From NCBI GenBank assembly GCA_037140475.1, contig JBAXEJ010000031.1:1-27099 (forward strand): a DNA stretch of 27,099 nucleotides, read 5' to 3'. This document shows, piece by piece, positions 6,538-14,339 of the stretch. The translations under genes and the position numbers were made by a program. Position 1 is the first letter of the stretch. The number at the start of each line of letters is the position of its first letter. Source of the stretch: PALSA-1006 sp037140475 (lineage in GTDB: Bacteria; Pseudomonadota; Gammaproteobacteria; Burkholderiales; Gallionellaceae). Below the pieces are notes generated by a model. That model was not told where the DNA came from and made no database searches. It was given only the letters and a program-made list of their open reading frames with translations.

Positions 6538-7593
6538 ATGCAAAAGAAAATTATCGCTTTGGCAATTGCAGCAGCTTTTTCGGCGCCTGCATTTGCTGAC
6601 AACGCAAATATCACTGTTTACGGCAAGGCAATTTTGGACATTGAAACAGTTAGCAATGACAAATCTGCTCTTAGCCGTGCTACACGTGTGCAAACTAACG
6701 CTTCTCGCTTGGGTTTCAAAGGCAAAGAAGATTTGGGTGATGGTTTGTCAGGCTGGTTCCAATATGAAGTTCAATTTGATACCGATGGCAATAATGGTTC
6801 TGGTGCAGCAGACGGGACACGTAACAGCGGTGTGGGTTTAGAAGGTGGTTTCGGTACAGTCATGCTTGGTATGTGGGATACCCCATTCAAAGTGGCTCGA
6901 AATAAAATTGAGTTGTTTGATAACACCACTGTATTCAGTACTTACAATCTGATTGGTCGCGCAAATGGCGGATCTGTAAACTTTGATACACGTCAAAAAA
7001 ACGTTACACAATACTGGTCTCCATCTCTTGGCGGTTTGAAAGTTAATCTTTCATACAGCCCAGAAGAAGGTACAACTTCGGGTACCCCAGCTTCTGCAAA
7101 CAAGAAACAAGCCAACATTTCAGCAGCGGCAACCTATGATGTTGATTCGATCTATGTATCGGCAGCTTACGAAACTCGTGCAGACGCTTCTATTCAAGAT
7201 ACGAGTGACACTGCTAGCCGTCTAGTTGCTCGCTATACGATGGGCGACATGTGGCTTGGTGTTGCACTTGAAGCTATTAAGGTAAATACTTCTGCAACTG
7301 CAAGCTACACTCAGAACAACACTGAAGTTGCAGCTCAGTATAAATTGGGTACCAGCAGCATTGCTTTGAGTTATGCAAAAGCAGGTGAAACTAATCTTGC
7401 CGCTACAGGTGCTACTCAAGCAACACTGCGTTACGGTTATAACTTCTCTAAGCGTACAGAGCTTTTTGCTGCTTACACTTCGTTGAAAAACGACACGGCA
7501 GGTGCCTACGGGTTTAACGGTGCAGTTAAGTTTGGCTCTAACGCAGGTTCTACTCAAACAGCAATGGGTGCTGGTGTAGTTCACTCCTTCTAA
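6538..7593 (+). CDS. Gram-negative general porin
   Basis: A 351-residue outer-membrane porin of the betaproteobacterial 16-strand type. The start at 6538 is fixed by AAGGAG nine to ten bases upstream and by a clean signal peptide, MQKKIIALAIAAAFSAPAFA, cleaved before DNANITVYGK. The mature start (VYGKAILDIETV), SRLGFKGKEDLGDGLSGWFQ.E and GGFGTVMLGMWDTPFK are family hallmarks. The protein ends GAGVVHSF with the C-terminal Phe needed for BAM assembly. It would form trimeric channels for small hydrophilic solutes. It is monocistronic, closed by a strong terminator, and has lower GC than the DGR genes, like the host core. Confidence 0.94.
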   Translation: MQKKIIALAIAAAFSAPAFADNANITVYGKAILDIETVSNDKSALSRATRVQTNASRLGFKGKEDLGDGLSGWFQYEVQFDTDGNNGSGAADGTRNSGVGLEGGFGTVMLGMWDTPFKVARNKIELFDNTTVFSTYNLIGRANGGSVNFDTRQKNVTQYWSPSLGGLKVNLSYSPEEGTTSGTPASANKKQANISAAATYDVDSIYVSAAYETRADASIQDTSDTASRLVARYTMGDMWLGVALEAIKVNTSATASYTQNNTEVAAQYKLGTSSIALSYAKAGETNLAATGATQATLRYGYNFSKRTELFAAYTSLKNDTAGAYGFNGAVKFGSNAGSTQTAMGAGVVHSF

Positions 7594-7631
7594 TCACTCG
7601 CCCTCCTTGCGAGGGTAAGCAATTAGAATTG

Positions 7632-7657
7632 AAAGAGGCACCTTCGGGTGCCTTTTC
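7632..7657 (+). terminator. Rho-independent terminator of porin
   Basis: AGGCACC (7636-7642), a stable TTCG loop, then GGTGCCT (7647-7653) and a T-run. It lies 40 bases past the porin stop. A weaker CCCTC/GAGGG hairpin sits just before it, near 7601. Confidence 0.9.
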
Positions 7658-7754
7658 CTATCTCAAAGAACTCAATAAAAACAAATAGATATATTTAATA
7701 TTACAGCAACAAATTGGTCATCTTGTTGCAATATTCGCATGCGATTCTGTGGGT

Positions 7755-8537
7755 ATGCAGAATCCAGATACTAAACAAGTTAGATCGATTTTTCTCTCCG
7801 ACATTCACCTTGGCACGAAGGCCTGCCAAGCGCATCACCTCCTCGAATTTCTCAAAGCTTACTCTTCTGAAAATATGTTTTTGCTTGGCGATATTGTGGA
7901 TCTCTGGGCAATGAGCCGAGGAGGCGTGCATTGGTCGCCTGCGCAAAATACTTTTGTGCAAAAAATGCTACGTCGTGCGCGTCATGGCGAAAAAGTATTT
8001 TTTATTCCCGGTAATCACGATGAAGCTATCCGCGAATATGTGGGTTCTTCGTTTGGCGATGTGCAGGTTGTGCGTGAACACATTCACATTGCGGCAGATG
8101 GCAAAAGATACTTGCTGATACACGGTGATGAGTTTGACCAGGTGACGCTACATCATAAGTGGGTCGCGATTCTCGGCGATATGGCATACAACTTTTTGGT
8201 GAGTCTGAACATTTATCTGTCTTGGCTACGCAGAACTTTTAAGCGCCCCGGTTACTGGTCGTTAGCGGGTTATGCAAAACGCAAAATCAAGACCGCAGTT
8301 AATTTCATATTTAGTTTTGAAGAGTCGGTCATTCGCCATGCGCGTGATTTGAATTTAGATGGTGCGATTTGCGGGCATATCCACTGGCCGATGATTAAAG
8401 AGGTGGATGGTCTGACCTATTTGAATTGCGGTGATTGGGTGGATAGCTGTACCGCGATTGTCGAACACTTAGATGGACGGATGGAGCTGATTCACTGGGA
8501 TGCCATTGTGCCGCAGCCCATCGCAACACTGGCTTAA
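7755..8537 (+). CDS. LpxH-like calcineurin-type metallophosphoesterase
   Basis: A 260-residue dimetal phosphoesterase. In order it shows the five metal-site motifs: SDIHLG, GDIVDLW, GNHDE, IHGDEFD and CGHIHWP, with a final NCGDW. This arrangement is that of the UDP-2,3-diacylglucosamine hydrolase (LpxH) superfamily. The insert YLSWLRRTFKRPGYWSLAGYAK suggests a membrane-associated cap. A lipid or UDP-sugar pyrophosphate is the likely substrate, but it may be a paralogue rather than the essential LpxH. The start is uncertain: ATG 7755 or GTG 7749, neither with a strong ribosome binding site. A glycosyltransferase follows 26 bases later, so the pair is probably co-transcribed and acts on a glycolipid. 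Confidence 0.85.
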   Translation: MQNPDTKQVRSIFLSDIHLGTKACQAHHLLEFLKAYSSENMFLLGDIVDLWAMSRGGVHWSPAQNTFVQKMLRRARHGEKVFFIPGNHDEAIREYVGSSFGDVQVVREHIHIAADGKRYLLIHGDEFDQVTLHHKWVAILGDMAYNFLVSLNIYLSWLRRTFKRPGYWSLAGYAKRKIKTAVNFIFSFEESVIRHARDLNLDGAICGHIHWPMIKEVDGLTYLNCGDWVDSCTAIVEHLDGRMELIHWDAIVPQPIATLA

Positions 8538-8563
8538 CCACTTAATTTACTGAGGACGCACTA

Positions 8564-9763
8564 ATGAAAATTCTATTTATCTCGGATGTCTATTTCCCCC
8601 GCGTAAACGGTGTTTCGACTTCAATCGAAACATTCCGCCGCAACTTACGTGCGCAAGGTCATACGGTGCACTTGATTGTGCCGGATTATCAAAAAGAAAC
8701 TGCTGATGAGGCTGGTGTTACGCGCGTGCCGTCAAGGCAGATTCCGTTCGACCCTGAAGATCGTTTAATGAACTTTAAATGGGTGATGCAACAGCTCGAT
8801 AAGCTTCGCGCTGAACAATATGACGTGATTCACGTGCAAACGCCGTTTGTGGCGCATTACCTCGGCATTAAATTATCTAAGCTTTTAGATATTCCCTGTG
8901 TGGAGACTTATCACACTTTCTTTGAAGAATATTTGTATCACTACATTCCTATCGTGCCGAAGAAAATTATGCAAAAAATCGCGCAACGATTTTCGCGCCA
9001 TCAGGGAAATAGCTTGGATGGGATGGTGGTGCCGTCGCATCCTATGCTCCACATATTGCGTCAATATGGAGTTACTTCTCAGGCCGAGGTGATCCCAACG
9101 GGGATTGAGCCAGCGAGTTTTGTGCTGGGTGATCGTGAAGCGTTTCGAAATAAACACGGCATCCCAAAAGATCAACCCGTGTTGCTTTTCGTGGGACGTG
9201 TCGCACATGAAAAAAATATTGGATTTTTGCTGAAGGTGGTCGAGCAAGTTAGCAAGCAAATTCCAAATGTACTTTTCGTGATTGCGGGTGAAGGTCCAGC
9301 CAAAGTTAGCTTAGAACAGGAGGTCTCGCAGCTGGGGATTCAACAACAGGTCAAATTTATCGGTTACTTGGATCGCAATACTGAATTGAATAGTTGCTAT
9401 CGTTCTGCTGATATTTTCATCTTCTCCTCGCGTACCGAGACTCAAGGGCTAGTATTGCTAGAGGCAATGGCGCAGGGCGTGCCTGTTGTTTCAACGGCTG
9501 AGCTGGGTACTAAAGATGTTCTATGTGATGGCTTGGGCGTTTGGATTGCCAAAGAGGAACTGAATGAATTTTCGCAAACTGTGGTGAAGTTGTTGGGAGA
9601 TGCCGGCGCGCTTGAGCGTTTAAGTGCTTCGGGCCGCGAATATGCGCATGGGTGGTCTGCCAGCAAGCAAGCTGAGCGCATGGTCGCTTTTTACCAGTCA
9701 GTTTTAGCGCCGTCGAAAATTCAAGAAATGAAATTTGAACTCAGCACCTCCGCCGTGGACTAG
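8564..9763 (+). CDS. GT4-family glycosyltransferase
   Basis: A 399-residue GT-B enzyme. The N-terminal domain shows KILFISDVYFPRVNGVSTSI (acceptor-side Gly-rich loop), HVQTPFVAHYLG and ETYHTFFEEYLYHY. The C-terminal domain shows VIPTGIE, LLFVGRVAHEKNIGFLLK and the sugar-nucleotide site SSRTETQGLVLLEAMAQGVPVV with its E-x7-E. It resembles diacylglycerol or phosphatidylinositol glycosyltransferases (MgtA/PimB type), which use a nucleotide sugar to glycosylate a membrane lipid at the inner leaflet. GAGG precedes the ATG by about 8 bases. It is paired with the phosphoesterase upstream. The exact donor and acceptor cannot be told from sequence. Confidence 0.9.
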   Translation: MKILFISDVYFPRVNGVSTSIETFRRNLRAQGHTVHLIVPDYQKETADEAGVTRVPSRQIPFDPEDRLMNFKWVMQQLDKLRAEQYDVIHVQTPFVAHYLGIKLSKLLDIPCVETYHTFFEEYLYHYIPIVPKKIMQKIAQRFSRHQGNSLDGMVVPSHPMLHILRQYGVTSQAEVIPTGIEPASFVLGDREAFRNKHGIPKDQPVLLFVGRVAHEKNIGFLLKVVEQVSKQIPNVLFVIAGEGPAKVSLEQEVSQLGIQQQVKFIGYLDRNTELNSCYRSADIFIFSSRTETQGLVLLEAMAQGVPVVSTAELGTKDVLCDGLGVWIAKEELNEFSQTVVKLLGDAGALERLSASGREYAHGWSASKQAERMVAFYQSVLAPSKIQEMKFELSTSAVD

Positions 9764-9766
9764 CAA

Positions 9767-10162
9767 TTACAAAGCGTTTGCACCCACCGCGGCGATTTGT
9801 CCATCTTGCACGGAGCGCACACCACTAATACCGATTGCACCGATGACGATGCCATTCCGCATCAGTGGCACACCGCCTTCTGCAGGAATGACTCCCGGCA
9901 AAGCCAGATGAATCAACCGGCCGTTCATTACCGCATCCTCGGAGACTTTAGTGGCCATGTGAAGCGCTGCTGCCATATGCGCTTTTGCTGTGGCGGTTTC
10001 TACGCTACCGAAGCGTGTGTCATGTTCGCGCTCTAAATACAAGAGATGCCCGCCGTCATCGACGATGACGATGCTTACTTTCCACTCGTTGGCGCGAGCT
10101 TCAGCGGCAGCAGCCGAAGCGACTCGCTTCGCATCTTCAAGGGTGAGGACGGGCTTGTTCAT
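9767..10162 (-). CDS. GlcG/HbpS-family heme-binding-like protein
   Basis: A 131-residue protein of the GlcG/HbpS (DUF336) family: LTLEDAKRVASAAAAEA, then VSIVIVDDGGHLLYLERE, TATAKAHMAA, GVIPAEGGVPL and GAIGISGVRS. Members such as Streptomyces HbpS bind heme; others sit in glycolate operons without a clear role. No signal peptide is seen. It is the last gene of the minus-strand operon, two bases after adk, and converges on the glycosyltransferase gene with only three bases between stops. Confidence 0.88.
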   Translation of the reverse strand: MNKPVLTLEDAKRVASAAAAEARANEWKVSIVIVDDGGHLLYLEREHDTRFGSVETATAKAHMAAALHMATKVSEDAVMNGRLIHLALPGVIPAEGGVPLMRNGIVIGAIGISGVRSVQDGQIAAVGANAL

Positions 10163-10164
10163 TG

Positions 10165-10821
10165 TTAACCCTGCAATGCCGCAAAGGCTTTATCACGAAT
10201 CGACTCAACACTGCCTACGCCAGGAACATGCGCCACTTTTGGTGCTTTAGCATCGCCTGACTTTGCCCAGCTTGTGTAGTAATCCACCAGCGGTTTGGTT
10301 TGTTCGTGATAAACATTTAGGCGTTTGAGCACGGTTTCTTCTGCGTCATCGGGGCGCTGCACTAAATCTTCGCCCGTCACGTCGTCTTTGCCAGCCACTT
10401 TTGGCGGATTAAACACCACGTGATAAGTGCGACCGGATGCCAAGTGAGCGCGGCGACCACTCATGCGTTGAATAATTTCGCTATCGGCAACGTCAATTTC
10501 AACCACGTAGTCGATCTTGATGTCAGCGTCTTTCATGGCTTGTGCTTGCGGAATGGTGCGTGGGAAGCCATCGAACAAAAAGCCGTTAGCGCAATCCGCT
10601 TCTTTGATGCGCTCTTTCACTAAATTGATGATGATCTCGTCAGAAACTAAACCACCCGCATCCATGATTTTTTTTGCGGCCACGCCGAGCGGAGTGCCAG
10701 CTTTAACCGCGGCGCGCAACATGTCGCCAGTGGAAATTTGTGGGATGCCAAATTTTTCTTTGATGAAAGTGGCTTGTGTGCCTTTGCCTGCACCTGGTGC
10801 GCCTAGAAGAATAAGTCTCAT
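10165..10821 (-). CDS. adk: Adenylate kinase
   Basis: A 218-residue enzyme making 2 ADP from ATP and AMP in the cytoplasm. P-loop GAPGAGKGTQ at residues 7-16, AMP-site STGDMLRAAV, DGFPRTIPQA, and a long LID (GRRAHLASGRTYHVVFNPPK through DDAEE) lacking the four zinc cysteines, as in E. coli-type enzymes. Length matches the long-LID class. Its ATG overlaps the kdsB stop by 4 bases, so it is translationally coupled in the envelope operon. Confidence 0.98.
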   Translation of the reverse strand: MRLILLGAPGAGKGTQATFIKEKFGIPQISTGDMLRAAVKAGTPLGVAAKKIMDAGGLVSDEIIINLVKERIKEADCANGFLFDGFPRTIPQAQAMKDADIKIDYVVEIDVADSEIIQRMSGRRAHLASGRTYHVVFNPPKVAGKDDVTGEDLVQRPDDAEETVLKRLNVYHEQTKPLVDYYTSWAKSGDAKAPKVAHVPGVGSVESIRDKAFAALQG

Positions 10822-11600
10822 GATTTTGCTCCCTGTTTTAGTGATGATTCGAATAGTGCTCGTGCGGTGAGAAGATCAGCTTCGGTATCTACGCCGCTGG
10901 GTGGTGCATCTTGTGTAATGGTGACGCCAATTTTGTAGCCGTGCCATAGGGCGCGGAGTTGTTCCAGTGCTTCAATTTGTTCAATGGCGGCGGGTTCCAG
11001 TTTGCCAAATTCGCGCAAAAAACTCGCGCGGTAAGCATAAATGCCGATGTGGCGTAGCACCGGAAAGTCAGCGGGTAGTCCTGCTCCTTGAGCAAAAGCA
11101 TCACGTGGATAAGGGATTGGCGCGCGGCTGAAATACAGCGCGTTGCCATCTTTGTCGGTGACTGCTTTAACGATATTGGGATTACGCATCGACACTTCGT
11201 CGTGAATGGGATGACAGGCTGTGGCGATGGCGCACTCAGGATGATCGTGCAGGTGTTGCGCCACGGCGCGAATCAGCGTGGGTGGAATCAATGGCTCGTC
11301 GCCCTGTACGTTGACGATGATGGTGTCGTCTGCCCAGCCCTGTTGCGCCACTACTTCAGCGATGCGATCGGTGCCACTAGTGTGGTCAACGCGCGTCATG
11401 CAAGCTTTGTAACCATGCTTTTCTGCCTCGGCGAGAATAGGCGGGTGATCCGTTGCGATGATGATTTGTTGTGCACCACACTTAGCTACTTGTTCGGCAA
11501 CACGGATAACCATCGGCTTACCACCGATATCCAGCAATGGTTTACCCGGCAAGCGAGTAGAAGCGAAGCGGGCAGGGATGACGACGTGAAACGCGAGCAT
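10818..11600 (-). CDS. kdsB: 3-deoxy-manno-octulosonate cytidylyltransferase
   Basis: CMP-Kdo synthetase, 260 residues, activating Kdo with CTP for transfer to lipid A. It shows FHVVIPARFASTRLPGKPLLDIGGKPM (seen as the nucleotide-binding start), DRIAEV, NVQGDEPLI, the YFSRAPIPYPR loop and HIGIYAYRASFL, ending GVDTEADLL. The ATG at 11600 overlaps the stop of the Trm112-like gene; a TTG one codon earlier is less likely. Coupled downstream to adk and upstream to lpxK through the small Trm112 gene, giving a Kdo/lipid A group. Confidence 0.97.
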   Translation of the reverse strand: MLAFHVVIPARFASTRLPGKPLLDIGGKPMVIRVAEQVAKCGAQQIIIATDHPPILAEAEKHGYKACMTRVDHTSGTDRIAEVVAQQGWADDTIIVNVQGDEPLIPPTLIRAVAQHLHDHPECAIATACHPIHDEVSMRNPNIVKAVTDKDGNALYFSRAPIPYPRDAFAQGAGLPADFPVLRHIGIYAYRASFLREFGKLEPAAIEQIEALEQLRALWHGYKIGVTITQDAPPSGVDTEADLLTARALFESSLKQGAKS

Positions 11601-11785
11601 CAAAGTTTCTCGATTTCTTCCGCAGAAAGTTTGCGTGCTTCGTCAGCCAACATGACAGGAATGCCGTCTTGAATCGAATAGGCTAATTTATCGGCTTTGC
11701 AAATCAGTTCTTGCTCGGCTTTGCGGTAAATAAGGGAAGATTTGCACAGTGGGCAGACCAGAATTTCGAGAAGTTTTGCGTCCAT
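11600..11785 (-). CDS. Trm112/YcaR-family small zinc protein
   Basis: A 61-residue protein with KLLEILVCPLCKSSLIY, then ELICKADKLAYSIQDGIPVML. The CPLC pair and a later Cys are typical of the bacterial Trm112-like family, which sits between lpxK and kdsB in many proteobacteria. Members are thought to be small partners or stabilisers of methyltransferases or other enzymes; its exact role in bacteria is unclear. Its start codon overlaps the lpxK stop by one base (TAATG) and its stop overlaps kdsB. Confidence 0.93.
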   Translation of the reverse strand: MDAKLLEILVCPLCKSSLIYRKAEQELICKADKLAYSIQDGIPVMLADEARKLSAEEIEKL

Positions 11786-12771
11786 TATGATTTTATTTTA
11801 TTAATAATAAGTTGGGCGAGAGCCGGATCGATTTTTGCATCTACGCGCAACACCCAGCATTGCTCGGTGGCGAATGCGGTGCATTTTACCGCATCTTTTT
11901 CGGTCATGAGTATGGCATCGGCATCTTCAAACTTAAGGTCTGCGCTGCTGTACTGATGATGGTCTGCAAAGGCGTGTGTTTGAGGCGCTAGACCCAGTTG
12001 TTTGAGGTGATTGAAGAAGCGTTCTGGGTGGCCGATGCCAGCGATGGCATGCAGACGTTGCCCTGCAAAATCAGCTGCGTTAATTACCGTTGTTGGGTTA
12101 AGTAAGTTGTAAAACTGAGATCCGCCAAGCTGCATTGAATATTCGTCAGCTTTTGCTTCTCCTCCATTGGTTACCAGGATGTCTGCGGAAAATAATCTGG
12201 CGACAGGTTCACGTAAAGGACCAGCGGGCAGAAGTAGGTTGTTGCCGAAGCGACGATTGCCATCAATGAGCACAATCTCCAAATCGCGTTCTAAACGATA
12301 GTGCTGCAAACCATCATCGCTCAAAATGACATCGCATTCTGGGTGGGCTTGCAGCAAGGCTTGTGCGACTGCGGGTCGGTTACGGCCTATCCACACTGGG
12401 CACAAATTTCGTTGTGCCATCAGTAGTGGCTCATCACCTACAACATCGGGTGATGAGCCAAGCGTAACGGTATGTGGTGTTATTAATTTTGCTTGTTTGG
12501 TTTTGGTATAGCCGCGACTGATGATGGCGGGGTGCCAGCCAGCGTCAATTAATTGTTGCGCAAGCCAAAGGGTAAAAGGCGTTTTGCCGGTGCCGCCAAC
12601 GCTGATGTTACCAACAATGATGACCGGAACGGGGAGTTTGACACTGCGTAAAATGCCAGTGAGGTACAGAAAATGACGAAACGTGGAGAGGATGCCGAAT
12701 ACCACACTGATCGGCCATAGCAGCAAATGCAGTAGCGAAATTCGGTACCAGTATTTTTCTAGTCCGTTCAT
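11785..12771 (-). CDS. lpxK: Tetraacyldisaccharide 4'-kinase
   Basis: A 328-residue inner-membrane-associated kinase that phosphorylates the 4' position of the lipid A disaccharide, making lipid IVA. The N-terminal hydrophobic segment (LLHLLLWPISVVFGILSTF) is the membrane anchor. The P-loop GGTGKTP is at residues 59-65, followed by IISRGYT, VGDEPLLMA, DVILSDDGLQHYRLERDLEIVLID and LLPAGPLREP. The C-terminal part has ADHHQYS and MTEKDAVKC. It is 15 bases downstream of exbD, in the position MsbA-LpxK or ExbD-LpxK takes in beta- and gammaproteobacteria. Confidence 0.97.
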   Translation of the reverse strand: MNGLEKYWYRISLLHLLLWPISVVFGILSTFRHFLYLTGILRSVKLPVPVIIVGNISVGGTGKTPFTLWLAQQLIDAGWHPAIISRGYTKTKQAKLITPHTVTLGSSPDVVGDEPLLMAQRNLCPVWIGRNRPAVAQALLQAHPECDVILSDDGLQHYRLERDLEIVLIDGNRRFGNNLLLPAGPLREPVARLFSADILVTNGGEAKADEYSMQLGGSQFYNLLNPTTVINAADFAGQRLHAIAGIGHPERFFNHLKQLGLAPQTHAFADHHQYSSADLKFEDADAILMTEKDAVKCTAFATEQCWVLRVDAKIDPALAQLIINKIKS

Positions 12772-12786
12772 CTCGCTACTGAGGCT

Positions 12787-13209
12787 TTATTTGGCAGGAT
12801 TTTGCGTGGTGAAGGTGATGCGCCCAAAGCCGGCAACCCGTGCTGCTTCCATGATGTTAATTACCGATTGGTGAGGTGCTTTGGCATCAGCACTAATGAT
12901 GATGGTAGGCTCAGCCTCTTCACCGGCCGCTTTTTTCAACGCCTGTGCGAAGCTATCAATGCCACTAAAATTGGCATGTGCATTATTGATGGCGTATTGC
13001 TCAGAGGCATCCACAGCGACATAAATTTGCTTGCTTGGCGTGTTGTTCGCTTCTTCACCCGAGGCTTGTGGCAAGTTGATTTGTAGCTCCGAGAACTTCG
13101 CGTAACTGGTGGTGACCATCAAAAAGATGAGAATCACCATTAACACATCAATCATGGGAATCAGATTGATCTCGGGTTCTTCGCGGGTACGCCCACGTTG
13201 AAAGTTCAT
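12787..13209 (-). CDS. exbD: ExbD/TolR-family biopolymer transport protein
   Basis: A 140-residue single-span protein: short cytoplasmic start, transmembrane segment INLIPMIDVLMVILIFLMVT with the conserved proton-path Asp21, then a periplasmic domain ending GFGRITFTTQNP. It works with ExbB as a proton-driven motor for TonB (or, as TolR, for the Tol system). Its ATG overlaps the exbB stop by 4 bases. No tonB is in the window, so the choice between ExbD and TolR rests on its place next to lpxK. Confidence 0.93.
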   Translation of the reverse strand: MNFQRGRTREEPEINLIPMIDVLMVILIFLMVTTSYAKFSELQINLPQASGEEANNTPSKQIYVAVDASEQYAINNAHANFSGIDSFAQALKKAAGEEAEPTIIISADAKAPHQSVINIMEAARVAGFGRITFTTQNPAK

Positions 13210-13811
13210 TTGCGCTCGCCGTGTACGATTTCAACCAATTTAATGGCTTGCTGTTCCATCTCTAGCATTAGGCTGTCAACGGTGGAGCGGAAGTGGCGAT
13301 AAAAAATCATGCTAGGAACAGCGACGATCAAGCCGAAAGCCGTGTTGTAGAGTGCCACTGAAATACCGTGAGCCAACTCAGCAGGATTGCTACCGCCCGC
13401 ATTTTGCGCACCGAAGATTTCGATCATGCCGACTACGGTACCAAACAGGCCGAGCAGCGGACTAATAGAAGCGATCGTGCCTAAGGTGGTGAGGAAGCGC
13501 TCCATTTCGTGACTGCTGGCGCGGCCAGCTTCTTCGATGGATTCTTTCATGATCTCGGGTGAGCTCTTGATGTTTTTCAAGCCCGCGGCAAACACGCGGC
13601 CCAATGGGGAGTTCTCACTTAGCTTGGCTAGCATCGGCGGGGTGACGCCTTTTTGCTTTAGTTCTTTCACGGTTTCTTCTAATAGCCCAGCAGGAACTAT
13701 TTTCTTTTTGCGCAAAAACATCAGACGTTCAACGATCAGCGCAACAGCGACAATAGAGGCAACGATTAAAAACCAGATGGGCCATCCTGCAGCTTCGATA
13801 ATTGTAATCAC
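13206..13811 (-). CDS. exbB: ExbB/TolQ-family proton channel protein
   Basis: A 201-residue MotA/TolQ/ExbB family protein with an N-terminal transmembrane helix (IWFLIVASIVAVALIVERLMF), a cytoplasmic stretch, and two further helices in the conserved block LTTLGTIASISPLLGLFGTVVGMIEIF and ALYNTAFGLIVAVPSMIFYRHF. It forms the pentameric channel around ExbD. The start is GTG 13811 with GGGAG 7 bases upstream. It is the first gene of the minus-strand operon, so its promoter must lie in the long gap before xseA. Confidence 0.95.
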   Translation of the reverse strand: MITIIEAAGWPIWFLIVASIVAVALIVERLMFLRKKKIVPAGLLEETVKELKQKGVTPPMLAKLSENSPLGRVFAAGLKNIKSSPEIMKESIEEAGRASSHEMERFLTTLGTIASISPLLGLFGTVVGMIEIFGAQNAGGSNPAELAHGISVALYNTAFGLIVAVPSMIFYRHFRSTVDSLMLEMEQQAIKLVEIVHGERK

Positions 13812-14339
13812 GCAACTTCTCCCGACTTGGCTTAAATTTTTAAAGTGCGAACTCTATCTTGTCGTCCCTCATTGAGCAAGAATCATCCGGTAAGGCACTA
13901 GCGTTTTGAGCTAACTACTCGCTGCGTAAGCAGTTTTATATTTATGCACAAAAACTGTGGATAACTTTGTGGATAGTTACGGGTGAGCAATGCTTAGTCA
14001 TTGAGCCAATAACACTTTTTTACTTGCTGCTCATTTTTTAATCTATAAAATTACTCAATAAAATCAATAAGATATCGTAAGTTGCAATTTATTTTCGCGG
14101 CGCATATCTGATAACCCTGATAACCAGTGGCATTGTGAATTATTTGTTCTTGTCAATATGCCATTCGGACTATTTCTCGATAAAAAATGTGAAAAATGAG
14201 CTTGATTTTTGCTAACTCATTGTCGAAAAAAGAAATTGCAGTTCATTGTGTTATTGCATGAAGACAGCCTCAAATATTTTGATAAGGCTGCATGTTAGGA
14301 TTGAGTGCAAGCCAAGTAAAACTTACCCCATAGAAAATA
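13812..14339. promoter_or_regulatory. Divergent intergenic region with DnaA-box cluster
   Basis: A gene-free 528-base AT-rich stretch between divergent exbB and xseA. It contains TTATGCACA (13942-13950), TGTGGATAA (13956-13964, a perfect DnaA box on the minus strand) and TGTGGATAG (13968-13976, one mismatch). It also has a tandem CTGATAACC pair (14108-14125) and a CAGCCT/AGGCTG hairpin (14265-14290). Promoters for both directions must lie here; I cannot place them firmly. Confidence 0.6.

Noticed and set aside
13942..14339. Chromosomal replication origin
   Set aside because: Three DnaA-box-like sites are suggestive, but dnaA, dnaN or other origin neighbours are absent, so origin status is not claimed. 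Kept only as a DnaA-box cluster.
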